Origin: Spartinivicinus marinus
GTDB taxonomy: Bacteria; Pseudomonadota; Gammaproteobacteria; Pseudomonadales; Zooshikellaceae
NCBI RefSeq assembly: GCF_026309355.1
Contig: NZ_JAPJZK010000002.1
Span: 29,485-93,484 of the forward strand
Reading direction: 5' to 3'
Length of the DNA: 64,000 bases
The notes below the pieces were generated by a model. It saw only the letters and a program-made list of their open reading frames with translations, was not told the DNA's origin and searched no databases. Shown piece after piece: positions 20,274 through 29,264 of this stretch. Position 1 is the first letter of the stretch. The number at the start of each line of letters is the position of its first letter. The translations under genes and the position numbers were made by a program.

Positions 20274-21088
20274 GGCTCTGTCGCAAAAATTATTTAGGTT
20301 AAAAACAAACTTATTTTGGGCAAACTTAGCCTACTAAAGCACAAAACTGTTCAAACATTGCCTTATGTTTAGCCATTGGATTAGCAGACTGGCCTTTCCT
20401 AAGCATGTGCACTAACTCAATTCCAATCAGTGTAGACCTGGCACTATTGAATGATTTAAAACCCAACATTAGCCGAGTAATGCGCTTTATAAATCGGTGA
20501 TCCTGCTCAACGATGTTATTGAGGTACTTGACTTGGCGTATAATAATTGGCGTTTTCATCTCCTTATTGATTGTTTCAATAGCCGCTTTATTCGCCGCAC
20601 TGCCATCAATTGTTATCTTTTCTGGTGCGCCATTAGCGCGAATGGCCTTTTTGAAAAATCGCTTGGCAGCCTTAGTGTCCCGGTGCTTGGTAAATAAGAA
20701 GTCAATGGTTTGTCCCGCTTTGTCCACGGCCCTGTACAAATAGTACCAGTCTTTTTTTACCCGGATATACGTCTCATCCATACGCCAGCTGTTGCCGACA
20801 GGTGATTTCTTCTTTCGAAACTGTTTTTCTAACTTAGATGAGTAGGTCACCACCCAGCGTTGAATAGTGGCGTGGTCAACGGGAACATTCCGATCTTGCA
20901 TAAGCTCTTCAATATCGCGGTAGCTCAGTGCAAACCGAAGGTAATAATACACCGCTTGCAGTACAACGCACTTGGGAAAGTGACAACCTTTAAAGCGTTC
21001 ATCAGCACTCATCGTGACTACAAAACAACCATGATTCTGGGAAGGGTTACGAAGGTTATCATTTCAGGCTAAACTTTGCGACAGAACC
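20274..21088 (-). mobile_element. IS6-family element, copy 1 (815 bp)
   Basis: The ends are GGCTCTGTCGCAAA at 20274 and its imperfect inverse ending at 21088, matching the IS26-type terminal pattern. The 8 bases on each side (TGATTAAT and TTTGCATT) do not match, so there is no target duplication. Deletion or recombination has therefore changed at least one flank. Confidence 0.9.
20326..21012 (-). CDS. IS6-family DDE transposase
   Basis: This 228-residue protein is the usual length for IS6/IS26 transposases. The DDE residues are visible in WRMDETYI, ITIDGSAAN and NNIVEQDHRF. An N-terminal region like a helix-turn-helix (ALSYRDIEELMQDRNV) precedes the catalytic core. It catalyses replicative transposition with cointegrate formation. 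It is similar but not identical to copies 2 and 3. Confidence 0.95.
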   Translation of the reverse strand: MSADERFKGCHFPKCVVLQAVYYYLRFALSYRDIEELMQDRNVPVDHATIQRWVVTYSSKLEKQFRKKKSPVGNSWRMDETYIRVKKDWYYLYRAVDKAGQTIDFLFTKHRDTKAAKRFFKKAIRANGAPEKITIDGSAANKAAIETINKEMKTPIIIRQVKYLNNIVEQDHRFIKRITRLMLGFKSFNSARSTLIGIELVHMLRKGQSANPMAKHKAMFEQFCALVG

Positions 21089-21414
21089 TTTGCATTCACA
21101 CAGACCAAAATGATACGTTTATAAAATGCAACTTGTTCTCGAAGGTCATGTATTAACTGAAAGTCCCACCATGTTCTGTACTTTACTTCTATAAGATGAG
21201 ATTTTGTCTGTTCCTTATTAAGCACAATAAAATCTGGCATTTTTCTCAGTTGATCGGAGAATCCTAGGTCTAAGTATTCATTTTGAGTAAGGCATGTGGT
21301 TTCTCTTACTAGATGCTCAATTCCACTATCTATAACCCTATAACCTTCATCTACAAGTAAAGCTTTTACTACTGTCTCAGTTAGGTTGCCCTTTAGTCGG
21401 TTAATAAAATCCAT
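21089..21414 (-). pseudogene. 3'-truncated PD-(D/E)XK-type nuclease-like gene
   Basis: The gene starts at an ATG at 21412-21414 and is cut by IS6 copy 1; the last codons of the frame are IS sequence. About 108 native residues remain. They contain PDFIVLN followed by HLIEVKYR, a pattern like the D...ExK core of PD-(D/E)XK nucleases. The family is not recognised. It lies 21 bp downstream of another gene remnant and may have shared an operon with it. The product is probably non-functional because the C terminus is missing. Confidence 0.55.
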
Positions 21415-21435
21415 TTTCCAACCTTTAATTCCACA

Positions 21436-21703
21436 TTATTTATTTTTGGTAGCAATTATAGATACTTGTCCTGAAGGAAGTTTATGCACATCAATATCGT
21501 AATCTTTTGCTCGGTTTATCGATGCTGTTATAACTTTAACGTCTCCCCAGGTATATTTCATTCGATTTGACATGGTGATACCGCGCAGCTGTAGTATGTC
21601 CATGTCATCAGCATTTTCGTATTCACCCACTGGAATATTTTTAATTTCAACATCAGGATAAATACAAGAAGCCAATTGAGGTTGTGTTTGGTACAAGCTT
21701 ATT
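21436..21703 (-). pseudogene. 5'-truncated hypothetical gene next to an IS66 end
   Basis: The frame ends at 21436 and is open up to an IS66-like terminus near 21704. The only start is a TTG at 21694-21696 with no good ribosome binding site, so the true 5' end was probably removed by the IS. The remaining residues (for example DDMDILQLRGITMSNRMKYT) match nothing I recognise. Its downstream neighbour is the nuclease-like remnant. Confidence 0.4.
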
Positions 21704-21870
21704 GTGAGCTTCCGAGAGCGTAGCTCAACTTAACTTTTTAAATCTGATTAACTGACTACCTCACTTATTAAGAGGTAAGCCTATGTCAGTTTCCCCCACA
21801 TTAGAAAGCGTTGCAGCGGCGTTTAAAACTTGGCGAAATAACCCTCAACTGGGTCGCAAGCAAGTTCCAC
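21704..21870 (+). mobile_element. IS66-family left-end fragment with start of tnpA
   Basis: The left end begins with GTGAGCTTCCGAGAGCG and shares TAGCTCAACTT with the complete IS66 at 28397. An ATG at 21783 opens MSVSPTLESVAAAFKTWR, parallel to the complete element's TnpA (SLESVAAAFQAWRENRP). IS6 copy 2 cuts the gene at 21871. It is a different IS66 member from the complete copy. Confidence 0.75.
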
Positions 21871-22686
21871 GGTTGTGTCGCAAGAATTTTTCAGACTCAA
21901 AAATGCCTACTTTCAAGACACACTTAGCCTGCTAATGCACAGAATTGTTCAAACATTGTCTTATGTTGAGCGGCTGGGTCAGTAGACTGACCTTTCCTAA
22001 GCATATGCACCAACTCAATACCAGCCAGTGTTGATCGAGCACTATTAAATGATTTAAAGCCCAACATTGGTCGGGTAATCCGCTTTATAAATCGATGGTC
22101 CTGCTCAATAATGTTATTGAGGTACTTTACTTGCCTTATAATAATTGGCTTCTCCATCTCTTTATTAATTTCCTCAATAGCCGCATTATTCGCTGCACTG
22201 CCATCAATTGTTATCTTTTCTGGTACGCCATTAGCGCGAATGGCTTTCTTGAAAAATCGCTTGGCAGCCTTAGTGTCCCGGTGCTTGGTAAATAAGAAGT
22301 CAATGGTCTGCCCGTCTTTATCAACGGCCCTGTAAAGGTAATACCACTTGCCTTTTACCTTAATATAGGTCTCATCCATTCGCCAACTGCTACCAACAGG
22401 TGACTTCTTTTTTCGAAACTGCTTTTCTAATTTTGGCCCGTATTTAGTCACCCAGCGCTGAATAGTCGCATGATCTACATCCACATTGCGATCTTGCATG
22501 AGTTCTTCTATATCGCGGTAGCTCAAGGCAAATCGAAGGTAATAGTAGACAACTTGTAGTACGACACATTTAGGGAAATGACAACCTTTGAAGCGCTCAT
22601 CAGAACTCATATCGACTACAAAATAATCAGAAATTTAGAGGAAGCTGGAAAGGCTATCATGATGGGTAAAAGTTTGCGACAGAGCC
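21871..22686 (-). mobile_element. IS6-family element, copy 2 (816 bp)
   Basis: The ends are GGTTGTGTCGCAAGA at 21871 and the inverse of GGCTCTGTCGCAAAC ending at 22686. It appears to be an exact reverse complement of copy 3 (24518-25333). The inner flank TTTATTTG (22687-22694) is the inverse of copy 3's outer flank CAAATAAA (25334-25341). That is the footprint of replicative inversion. Confidence 0.95.
21924..22610 (-). CDS. IS6-family DDE transposase
   Basis: This is a 228-residue transposase with the DDE residues in WRMDETYI, ITIDGSAAN and NNIIEQDHRF. It is identical in sequence to the protein of copy 3, as expected if one copy generated the other. It differs at several positions from copy 1. 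Confidence 0.95.
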   Translation of the reverse strand: MSSDERFKGCHFPKCVVLQVVYYYLRFALSYRDIEELMQDRNVDVDHATIQRWVTKYGPKLEKQFRKKKSPVGSSWRMDETYIKVKGKWYYLYRAVDKDGQTIDFLFTKHRDTKAAKRFFKKAIRANGVPEKITIDGSAANNAAIEEINKEMEKPIIIRQVKYLNNIIEQDHRFIKRITRPMLGFKSFNSARSTLAGIELVHMLRKGQSTDPAAQHKTMFEQFCALAG

Positions 22687-22845
22687 TTTATTTGTGCAAA
22701 GGAAAATGCCACTGAGCAGGAATTTCGCCAGCAGTGTTTGCAATCATTTACTGACTATAAAGCGCTGGATTTTATGTTTGATCAGTTGAAAGCGATAGCA
22801 CTCAATGAAGTTTGGGAAGCGGATGATGAAGGGGTAATCACATAA
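22687..22845 (+). pseudogene. cas1: cas1 (type I-F), C-terminal fragment
   Basis: The frame from the IS6 boundary reads FICAKENATEQEFRQQ... and ends with a TAA at 22843-22845. That TAA overlaps by one base the ATG of cas2-3, the usual tight cas1/cas2-3 coupling. Joined at the shared 8-bp site, it continues exactly from the N-terminal part on the minus strand (25334-26148), restoring ...LPWAFICAKEN... The gene is inactive because its two parts now lie on opposite strands. Confidence 0.85.
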
Positions 22846-24517
22846 TGATGGTTACCTTGGTTTCCCAGTGTGAAAAGAAAGCCATCAACAAAACCCGTCG
22901 CGTGTTGGATGCTTTTGCAGATCGTATTGGCAGCAACACTTGGCAAACTGTCATTACCCAGGAAGGCTTGCTCGCGGTAAGAAAATTACTGCGAAACACC
23001 GCGAGTAAGAACACAGCAGTCGCCTGTCATTGGATACGGAGTCGGTCGAGGACGGAGTTACTTTGGGTGGTGGGCAACAAACAGAAATTCAACGCTCGGG
23101 GTTTAGTGCCAGTAAATAGCACCTCAAACCCTAACACTTATAGGGATGACCAGGCAGACTGGCACTACTTACCGCTTATTCAATCTTTAGCTTCACTGGC
23201 AGCTTTACTGCATGACTGGGGAAAAGCAAGCGCCCGTTTTCAGGAAAAACTGGACACAAATTACAAAGGCAAACAAGGCGATGCTTTACGTCATGAATGG
23301 GTATCCTGCTTATTGCTGAAAGCACTAATAGAAAGCACAAATGCTGAATCTGACGAAGGCTGGTTAAAACTACTCGCCCAAGGGGAAGTTAGCGAATCAC
23401 AACTTATGCAGGTCGATTTGCCATCAATTAAAACTCCCTTAGCTGGATTACCGACCATTGCCAAACTAGTTGTCTGGTTGATTGTGACCCATCATCGGAT
23501 GCCTTTACAACGGAGCAAATCCAAAGAGCTACTAAACGAATGGAAGGGACGGGAAGAAGCAGAGAGTATTAATAAGTTGTTTGCTCATATTTCCCGTGAG
23601 TGGGGTTATTGGAATGAGCCTGCACGGGAAACATTGGCAGATTGTTTGCTGTTTCCTCAAGGTTTGGTTACAAATTCCAATTCCTGGCTCAAAGCACTCA
23701 AGCGCTGGGCCAAAAAACTACTGGATCAACAACCCCTGGTTGACACTTTAATGTCAACCGGCAGTTACCGCCCCATACTCCATCACGCTCGCCTCTGTTT
23801 AATGCTGGGTGACCACTATTATTCCTCATTATCTGCACAAGAATCTGGTCCCTGGAAACATCATATTGGTCTGATCGCCAATACCCAAAAAGATGGAGCA
23901 CCAAAGCAGGCGCTGGACCAGCATTTGATTGGCGTTTATGAGCAGGCCAAGCGCAACGTGAATAAGCTGCCCCAATTAGAACGGCAACTACCCGTTACTG
24001 ATAATATTACAGCTCTCAGGAAAAAAAGCCCCACTCCATTTCGTTGGCAGGATAAAGCCGCAAGCAAGGTCAGTGATTGGACATCCCAGCATAATGATCA
24101 GAAATACGGTTTCTTTGCCGTTAATATGGCCAGCACCGGGTGTGGCAAGACCTTTGCCAACGCTAAGGTCATGCTGGCCCTTGCTGAGAATAATGATGGT
24201 CTTCGCTATATTCTGGCACTGGGTCTGCGTACGCTGACACTGCAAACTGGCGATGAATACCGTGAACGCATTTTTCAGCAAAGCGATGGCAGTGACTTAG
24301 CTGTTCTTATTGGCTCCAAAGCGATTGCTGAACTACATAACCAGAAGAGTGATAATAAAGAAGCAGAGAAACAGGCCCAAGAAAAAGGCTCAGATTCCCA
24401 GGAAAGCCTGCTTGGCGTGGATGAAGAAGTCTTTTATGACGTTGAGCTTCCAGAGGATGGGCTGGCGACTCTCCTACCAAACAACAAAGCCCGCAAATTT
24501 CTTTATGCCCCCATTCT
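22845..24517 (+). pseudogene. cas3: cas2-3 (type I-F), 5' part only
   Basis: About 557 native codons remain before IS6 copy 3; type I-F Cas2-3 fusions are about 1050-1100 residues. The first ~95 residues are the Cas2-like part (ending ACHWIRSRSRTELLWVVG). The HD nuclease motif is LLHDWGKASARF near residue 122, with THHRMP further on. The helicase Walker A is STGCGKTFANAK near residue 432. The remaining helicase motifs and C-terminal domain are missing. No csy1-4 homologues lie nearby. Cas2-3 normally degrades Cascade-bound DNA and assists Cas1 in spacer acquisition; this fragment cannot do the former. Confidence 0.9.
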
Positions 24518-25333
24518 GGCTCTGTCGCAAACTTTTACCCATCATGATAGCCTTTCCAGCTTCCTCTAAATTTCTGATTATTTTGTAGTCGATATGAGTT
24601 CTGATGAGCGCTTCAAAGGTTGTCATTTCCCTAAATGTGTCGTACTACAAGTTGTCTACTATTACCTTCGATTTGCCTTGAGCTACCGCGATATAGAAGA
24701 ACTCATGCAAGATCGCAATGTGGATGTAGATCATGCGACTATTCAGCGCTGGGTGACTAAATACGGGCCAAAATTAGAAAAGCAGTTTCGAAAAAAGAAG
24801 TCACCTGTTGGTAGCAGTTGGCGAATGGATGAGACCTATATTAAGGTAAAAGGCAAGTGGTATTACCTTTACAGGGCCGTTGATAAAGACGGGCAGACCA
24901 TTGACTTCTTATTTACCAAGCACCGGGACACTAAGGCTGCCAAGCGATTTTTCAAGAAAGCCATTCGCGCTAATGGCGTACCAGAAAAGATAACAATTGA
25001 TGGCAGTGCAGCGAATAATGCGGCTATTGAGGAAATTAATAAAGAGATGGAGAAGCCAATTATTATAAGGCAAGTAAAGTACCTCAATAACATTATTGAG
25101 CAGGACCATCGATTTATAAAGCGGATTACCCGACCAATGTTGGGCTTTAAATCATTTAATAGTGCTCGATCAACACTGGCTGGTATTGAGTTGGTGCATA
25201 TGCTTAGGAAAGGTCAGTCTACTGACCCAGCCGCTCAACATAAGACAATGTTTGAACAATTCTGTGCATTAGCAGGCTAAGTGTGTCTTGAAAGTAGGCA
25301 TTTTTGAGTCTGAAAAATTCTTGCGACACAACC
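24518..25333 (+). mobile_element. IS6-family element, copy 3 (816 bp)
   Basis: The ends are GGCTCTGTCGCAAAC at 24518 and the inverse of GGTTGTGTCGCAAGA ending at 25333. It is the inverted twin of copy 2. It truncates cas2-3 on its left and cas1 on its right. Confidence 0.95.
24594..25280 (+). CDS. IS6-family DDE transposase
   Basis: This 228-residue protein is identical to that of copy 2, with the DDE residues intact. Start and terminal spacing match copy 2. Confidence 0.95.
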   Translation: MSSDERFKGCHFPKCVVLQVVYYYLRFALSYRDIEELMQDRNVDVDHATIQRWVTKYGPKLEKQFRKKKSPVGSSWRMDETYIKVKGKWYYLYRAVDKDGQTIDFLFTKHRDTKAAKRFFKKAIRANGVPEKITIDGSAANNAAIEEINKEMEKPIIIRQVKYLNNIIEQDHRFIKRITRPMLGFKSFNSARSTLAGIELVHMLRKGQSTDPAAQHKTMFEQFCALAG

Positions 25334-26148
25334 CAAATAAAAGCCCAAGGAAGAATAATCGCGTCCTTAATTAAATCAGCTATGTCAAATACCAGTGCAC
25401 CGCGTCGGGTTTTACCATGCATAACAGCAAACCCATGGGGAATCCCCAGCACCCACAAGGTAGTCGCTGCCAACCCGTAGGCTAGGTAATTCCCGTGGTT
25501 TAAAAAGGCATTGGCTTTATCAGTTGCATCTCTTTCGCGACTGAACTCGCCGTACTGGGTTCGATTGGCAGCGTATCGGTAAAGCTGTTTTGTTAATTCT
25601 GCTTCAGCCTGTAACAGGCTGGTCACTTTATTTGCATTTTGGATTTTATTTTTACATATTCGTAGTTCTTGCTCTAAATCAGAGCTATTGAAGCCTTCTG
25701 CGGCAAGATCCCGGCTTTTATCCCAATGCGTTTGTAAATAGCTGATACGAGAGAGTTGGAATTGTTTGGCGGCATATAAACGCTTGTTGCCGTCAAACCA
25801 GAATTTCATCCATCCCTGCATGTACTCCGTTGGTCTGTATTCACTTTGCGGTGTTAACCATTCGACCTCATTGCCCATGAGGAGTGGCGTGCCACCACCA
25901 CCGCAAAAGCCTACTAAAACACCCGCTTGTGCCAGCATACGCATAGCAGCCTGAGTTATCGATGTGCCGGTACCCAGAAGTAAACAGGTGGTGTTTGCAA
26001 TAGGGATATTCCAATACTGGTTTTCACTCTTAGCCTCTGTGAGGTAAAGAATTCGACCATCTTTTTGCATTACTCTGCATTTTTCCAGGTAATAAATGTT
26101 GGCCCGCTTGGAGTGTAGAATAGCTTTTAGGTCTGTTAATTGATCCAT
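25334..26148 (-). pseudogene. cas1: cas1 (type I-F), N-terminal part
   Basis: About 271 native codons start at the ATG at 26148; the frame then runs 38 codons into IS6 copy 3. The metal-site region is visible: NHGNYLAYGLAATTLWVLG, then VMHGKTRRGALVFDIADLIKD with the conserved His and Asp residues of Cas1. The normal C terminus lies on the plus strand at 22687-22845. Cas1 is the spacer integrase, and this copy is broken. Confidence 0.9.
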
Positions 26149-26850
26149 TTTATCTTTACCACTGCTGTTATGGGTTTCTCAGTTAATGAGGGTTACTCTG
26201 CATCCCTTTAGATATAGCGGTTTGGTCTGAAACACTACTATCTCCTTCATCTGCAGTACAATACGCTTTTTTTAAAGGTAAAATGGCTACAACTCAGAAA
26301 ATCCAAGGGATACCAACGACATTAACTATCGAGCAGTTCAAGCAAATCAGCATTAGTAATACTGTAGACAGCTTTTTAGTTATACGACATATGCCTACAG
26401 ACCATATATCATAGGAAGTAGGAGTTTATTGCACAACCTATCCTGCAATAAAGTGTATTAAGGTAGCGTTACAAGTGTTCAACAACTTACGATACTTATA
26501 AAACTGTCCGAAGTATTGCATTAGCAAACTTCATTACGCGCTCAAAACAGACGCTTACACAATGATTAACCTATGACATTTTTGCTGAAATTTATTAATT
26601 AATTCGTAGGTTATTTTCTAGTACATCAATGCCATAGTGGTAGAATGCTAGGATCAATCATGTCTTTTTTTTGATAAAAAATCGTAAATAATATATTTTC
26701 AAGCTAATAATAAATCAGCATGAATAGGGATTTGCAGATAAACAACGCTCTCTACTGCTTTAAAGAGAGCACAACGAGATGATAACTCTACCATAGAAAC
26801 CTCATTATCTATCGACGGCAAAAAAAGACAACGATTTTTTTAACTAAACA
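26149..26850. other. Non-coding stretch upstream of cas1
   Basis: About 700 bp without a supported gene. Type I-F loci often have a CRISPR array upstream of cas1, but I see no repeated 28-mer and no I-F-like palindromic repeat here. The stretch is AT-rich with no other recognisable element. Confidence 0.5.
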
Positions 26851-26900
26851 ACCACCTACTAAAGTAGGTGGGTTAGTAATATGGACTGAAAGTCCGGATA

Positions 26901-26923
26901 CGGGTCGAAGACCCGTTTTTTTT
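26901..26923 (+). terminator. Rho-independent-type hairpin at IS200/IS605 end
   Basis: CGGGTC, GAA, GACCCG are followed by a run of eight T (strong stem and T tract on the plus strand). It may shield the transposase from transcription entering the element from outside. Confidence 0.7.
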
Positions 26924-26924
26924 A

Positions 26925-27353
26925 TCAGTCTTCAGTCCTAAAATTATCATCAATCCTCGGCTCAAAGTGATGTTCTAAATATTCTTTTATCATTTCTTCT
27001 GTTACATCTCCTGAAGTCACACAAAAATAACCTCTAGCCCAAAAATGTCGACCCCAGTATCTTTTCCTTAAATCAGGATAGCTTTCAAACAGTTTTGCCG
27101 ACGTTCGACCTTTTACTCTTCGCATTATTTCGCTAGGAGCCATATTGGGTGGCGCTGAAACTAGCAGATGTACATGATCCTTACTAATGACACCCTTTAA
27201 TATATCAATTTCAAAAGTATGGCATGTCTGTCGTATTAACTCTCGAGCCTTTAAACCAACATCACCTTTTAGCACTTGATAACGATATTTCGTTACAAAT
27301 ACAAAATGATACTGAATTTTGAAAACTGTATGGCTACCATATCTATAGTCCAT
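26925..27353 (-). CDS. tnpA: IS200/IS605 Y1 transposase TnpA
   Basis: The protein has 142 residues, the usual length. The HUH motif is HVHLLVS and the catalytic tyrosine lies in the C-terminal helix (MIKEYLEHHF). It cuts and joins single-stranded DNA at hairpin ends. FVFVTKYRY near the N terminus is a conserved family feature. It appears intact. Confidence 0.95.
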   Translation of the reverse strand: MDYRYGSHTVFKIQYHFVFVTKYRYQVLKGDVGLKARELIRQTCHTFEIDILKGVISKDHVHLLVSAPPNMAPSEIMRRVKGRTSAKLFESYPDLRKRYWGRHFWARGYFCVTSGDVTEEMIKEYLEHHFEPRIDDNFRTED

Positions 27354-27449
27354 CGCAATACCCCTACAGCATTATATAAATATAAGTAGACTCAGAGTAT
27401 CACAGCTAAAGCTGACCGGCTAAAAGCCGGTGGTTTTAACCTTTCAGGT

Positions 27450-27887
27450 GACTAATAAAATGGCTGTGACCTAAAAAACGACTATCCCCGCAGCAAGCTA
27501 CGGGGTATTTCGCCGTTTTTTTCCTTCGGAACGGTCACCTTGAAAGTTACATACGCTGCAAGCAGCGGGGAATATGGCCCTTAGAGATTCAATAATTAAT
27601 ATATTGCTGTGAGATTGAGCCGTAGTGTTATGGACATCCTGACGCGTCAGGAACAGGTATAAACTGATGGATAAGCTGTGACACAAAAGCGCTGCTTTTC
27701 TGCACGAGCTTACCCACAGCTTGATACCTTTGCCCACAAACGGTAGGGGCTGTTGGCTTCAATAATAACAAGCCCCTCCCAGCCTCCCCAAAGGGGAGGT
27801 GTCTACGTAATAAAGAAACATTTTTTCTTGAAAAGAATTCAGTTATTGTCGATCCTCTATTCTCTCTGATCTTACTGAGCCTGTTGT
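27450..27887. other. Intergenic region between IS200/IS605 and the disrupted rpn gene
   Basis: No supported gene. It holds a hairpin CCCCGCAGC/GCTACGGGG at 27486-27505 followed by a T-rich tract, and a second G/C-rich hairpin CCTCCCC/GGGGAGG at 27783-27799 that resembles dispersed intergenic repeats. The rpn promoter should lie near the right end. Confidence 0.5.
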
Positions 27888-28396
27888 ATGCCCCATGATC
27901 ATGCTTACAAACAATTCTTTTCACACCCTGAAATGGTCCAAGACCTACTCACGGGATTTGTCCATGAGCCTTGGATTGCTCAACTGGATTTTTCTACCCT
28001 AGAACGGGTTAATGGTAGCTACATCGCTGATGACCTGCGGGAACGGTCAAATGACATGATCTGGCGAGTGAAGTATGGTGAAGGAGATGAATGGCTTTAC
28101 GTTTACTTGTTATTGGAATTTCAATCGACCATAGACCACTTCATGGCGGTCAGATTAATGACCTATGTGGGCTTACTCTATCAAGACCTCATCAAAGCTA
28201 AGCAATTACCCAAACCACGTACATTACCTCCTGTATTTCCTATCGTCCTATACAATGGTGACTCACGCTGGCGGGCTCCCACACAGCTATCAGATCTTAT
28301 CCAACCAATGCCAGAACCTCTTCGCCAATGGCAACCCGAACAGCAATATATGTTGATTGAGGAGCACCTGTTCACCGATGAAGAACTCAAACCATT
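27888..28396 (+). pseudogene. Rpn/YhgA-like nuclease gene, 5' part (split by IS66)
   Basis: The ATG at 27888 opens MPHDHAYKQFFSHPEM, typical of the Rpn/transposase_31 family (PD-(D/E)XK fold). Motif regions include NDMIWRVKY and LYVYLLLEFQS. After ...EELKPL the frame enters IS66 and stops at 28430. The second half is at 30949-31443. Removing the IS and one copy of the target duplication restores EELKPLKNLVAALF in frame, about 334 residues. Rpn proteins are recombination-promoting DNases; this allele is interrupted. Confidence 0.9.
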
Positions 28397-28475
28397 GTGT
28401 CCTTACGACACCCTAGCTCAACTTTATTAATTTTTAGTGGTTTACTAGCTTCCGAATAATTTGTAAGGAAGTATT

Positions 28476-28874
28476 ATGGTAGACTCAATATCCCTTGAAT
28501 CAGTCGCAGCAGCCTTTCAAGCCTGGCGAGAAAATCGTCCTGGTAAACGACAAAAGACACCAGCTGCATTGCGGCAACAAGCCCTGGCATTATTAGAGCA
28601 TTACTCTGTTTCTAAAGTGATAAATACCTTGGGGCTTAGCCATTCAGCCTTAAAAAGCTGGCAGCTTGTAGAACAAGGTAATGATCCATCTTCTGATTTT
28701 GTGGCTTTAACACAACCGATTGCTCCCGTTGATAACCATACATACAATTCATCATTGCGTATTCATTTAACCCTTTCTCATGGCGTGCAGATGTCTATTC
28801 AAGGTGAACTTTCTGGTTCGCAGTTGAGTGCAGTCGTGCGTGAATTACAGGCAGGACAAGGGGACTATAAATGA
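28476..28874 (+). CDS. tnpA: IS66 accessory protein TnpA
   Basis: 132 residues. The N-terminal half resembles a helix-turn-helix (LLEHYSVSKVINTLGLSHSALKSW), as in IS66 TnpA proteins. The end overlaps the start of tnpB by four bases, so the two are probably translationally coupled. It is required with TnpB for efficient IS66 transposition, but its exact role is not known. Confidence 0.9.
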   Translation: MVDSISLESVAAAFQAWRENRPGKRQKTPAALRQQALALLEHYSVSKVINTLGLSHSALKSWQLVEQGNDPSSDFVALTQPIAPVDNHTYNSSLRIHLTLSHGVQMSIQGELSGSQLSAVVRELQAGQGDYK

Positions 28875-29203
28875 TACCGCTAACAACCAGTACGCACATT
28901 TTGTTGGCGACTCAGCCTGCGGATTTTAGAAAAGGCATTGATGGTTTTGTCGCCTTATGTAAGCAATCCCTTGAACAAGAGCCTCGCACAGGTGTCGTAT
29001 TTGTTTTTATTAATCGCAGTAAAACCATGATTCGAGCATTGCACTATGATGGCACGGGTTTTTGGCTCATGACTAAGCGGTTATCCCAAGGGCGCTTTCA
29101 AGGTTGGCCGACAAATGGTGTCTTAACACAGGCCATTGCAGCCAAGCAGTTAATCGTGTTGTTAAGAGGACAATCTTTTAGTCACACAAAACAGACCGTA
29201 TGA
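28871..29203 (+). CDS. tnpB: IS66 accessory protein TnpB
   Basis: 110 residues with the family signature DFRKGIDGFVALCK near the N terminus and a conserved middle with RALHYDGTGFWLMTKRL. The length is close to the usual 115. It lies between tnpA and tnpC and starts inside tnpA (ATGA overlap). Confidence 0.95.
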   Translation: MIPLTTSTHILLATQPADFRKGIDGFVALCKQSLEQEPRTGVVFVFINRSKTMIRALHYDGTGFWLMTKRLSQGRFQGWPTNGVLTQAIAAKQLIVLLRGQSFSHTKQTV

Positions 29204-29264
29204 TTTTACTTGCTATTTTATATTTCATCATTAAGCTAGCGAACCCTTCTATAAGGGGGTAGCA

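Larger units (their letters stand above)
26852..27431 (-). mobile_element. IS200/IS605-family element (tnpA only)
   Basis: Subterminal hairpins typical of this family flank the transposase: CCACCTAC/GTAGGTGG at 26852-26871 and ACCGGCT/AGCCGGT at 27415-27431. There is no tnpB. The exact cleavage sites are uncertain, so the boundaries given are those of the hairpins. Confidence 0.75.

Noticed and set aside
21871..25333. A composite IS6 transposon carrying cas genes as cargo
   Set aside because: The flanking 8-mers are not a direct outer duplication. They are inverted between an inner and an outer junction, and cas1 continues across, so inversion explains it better.
26149..26850. A CRISPR array upstream of cas1
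   Set aside because: I could find no repeated unit or I-F-type repeat in this stretch.
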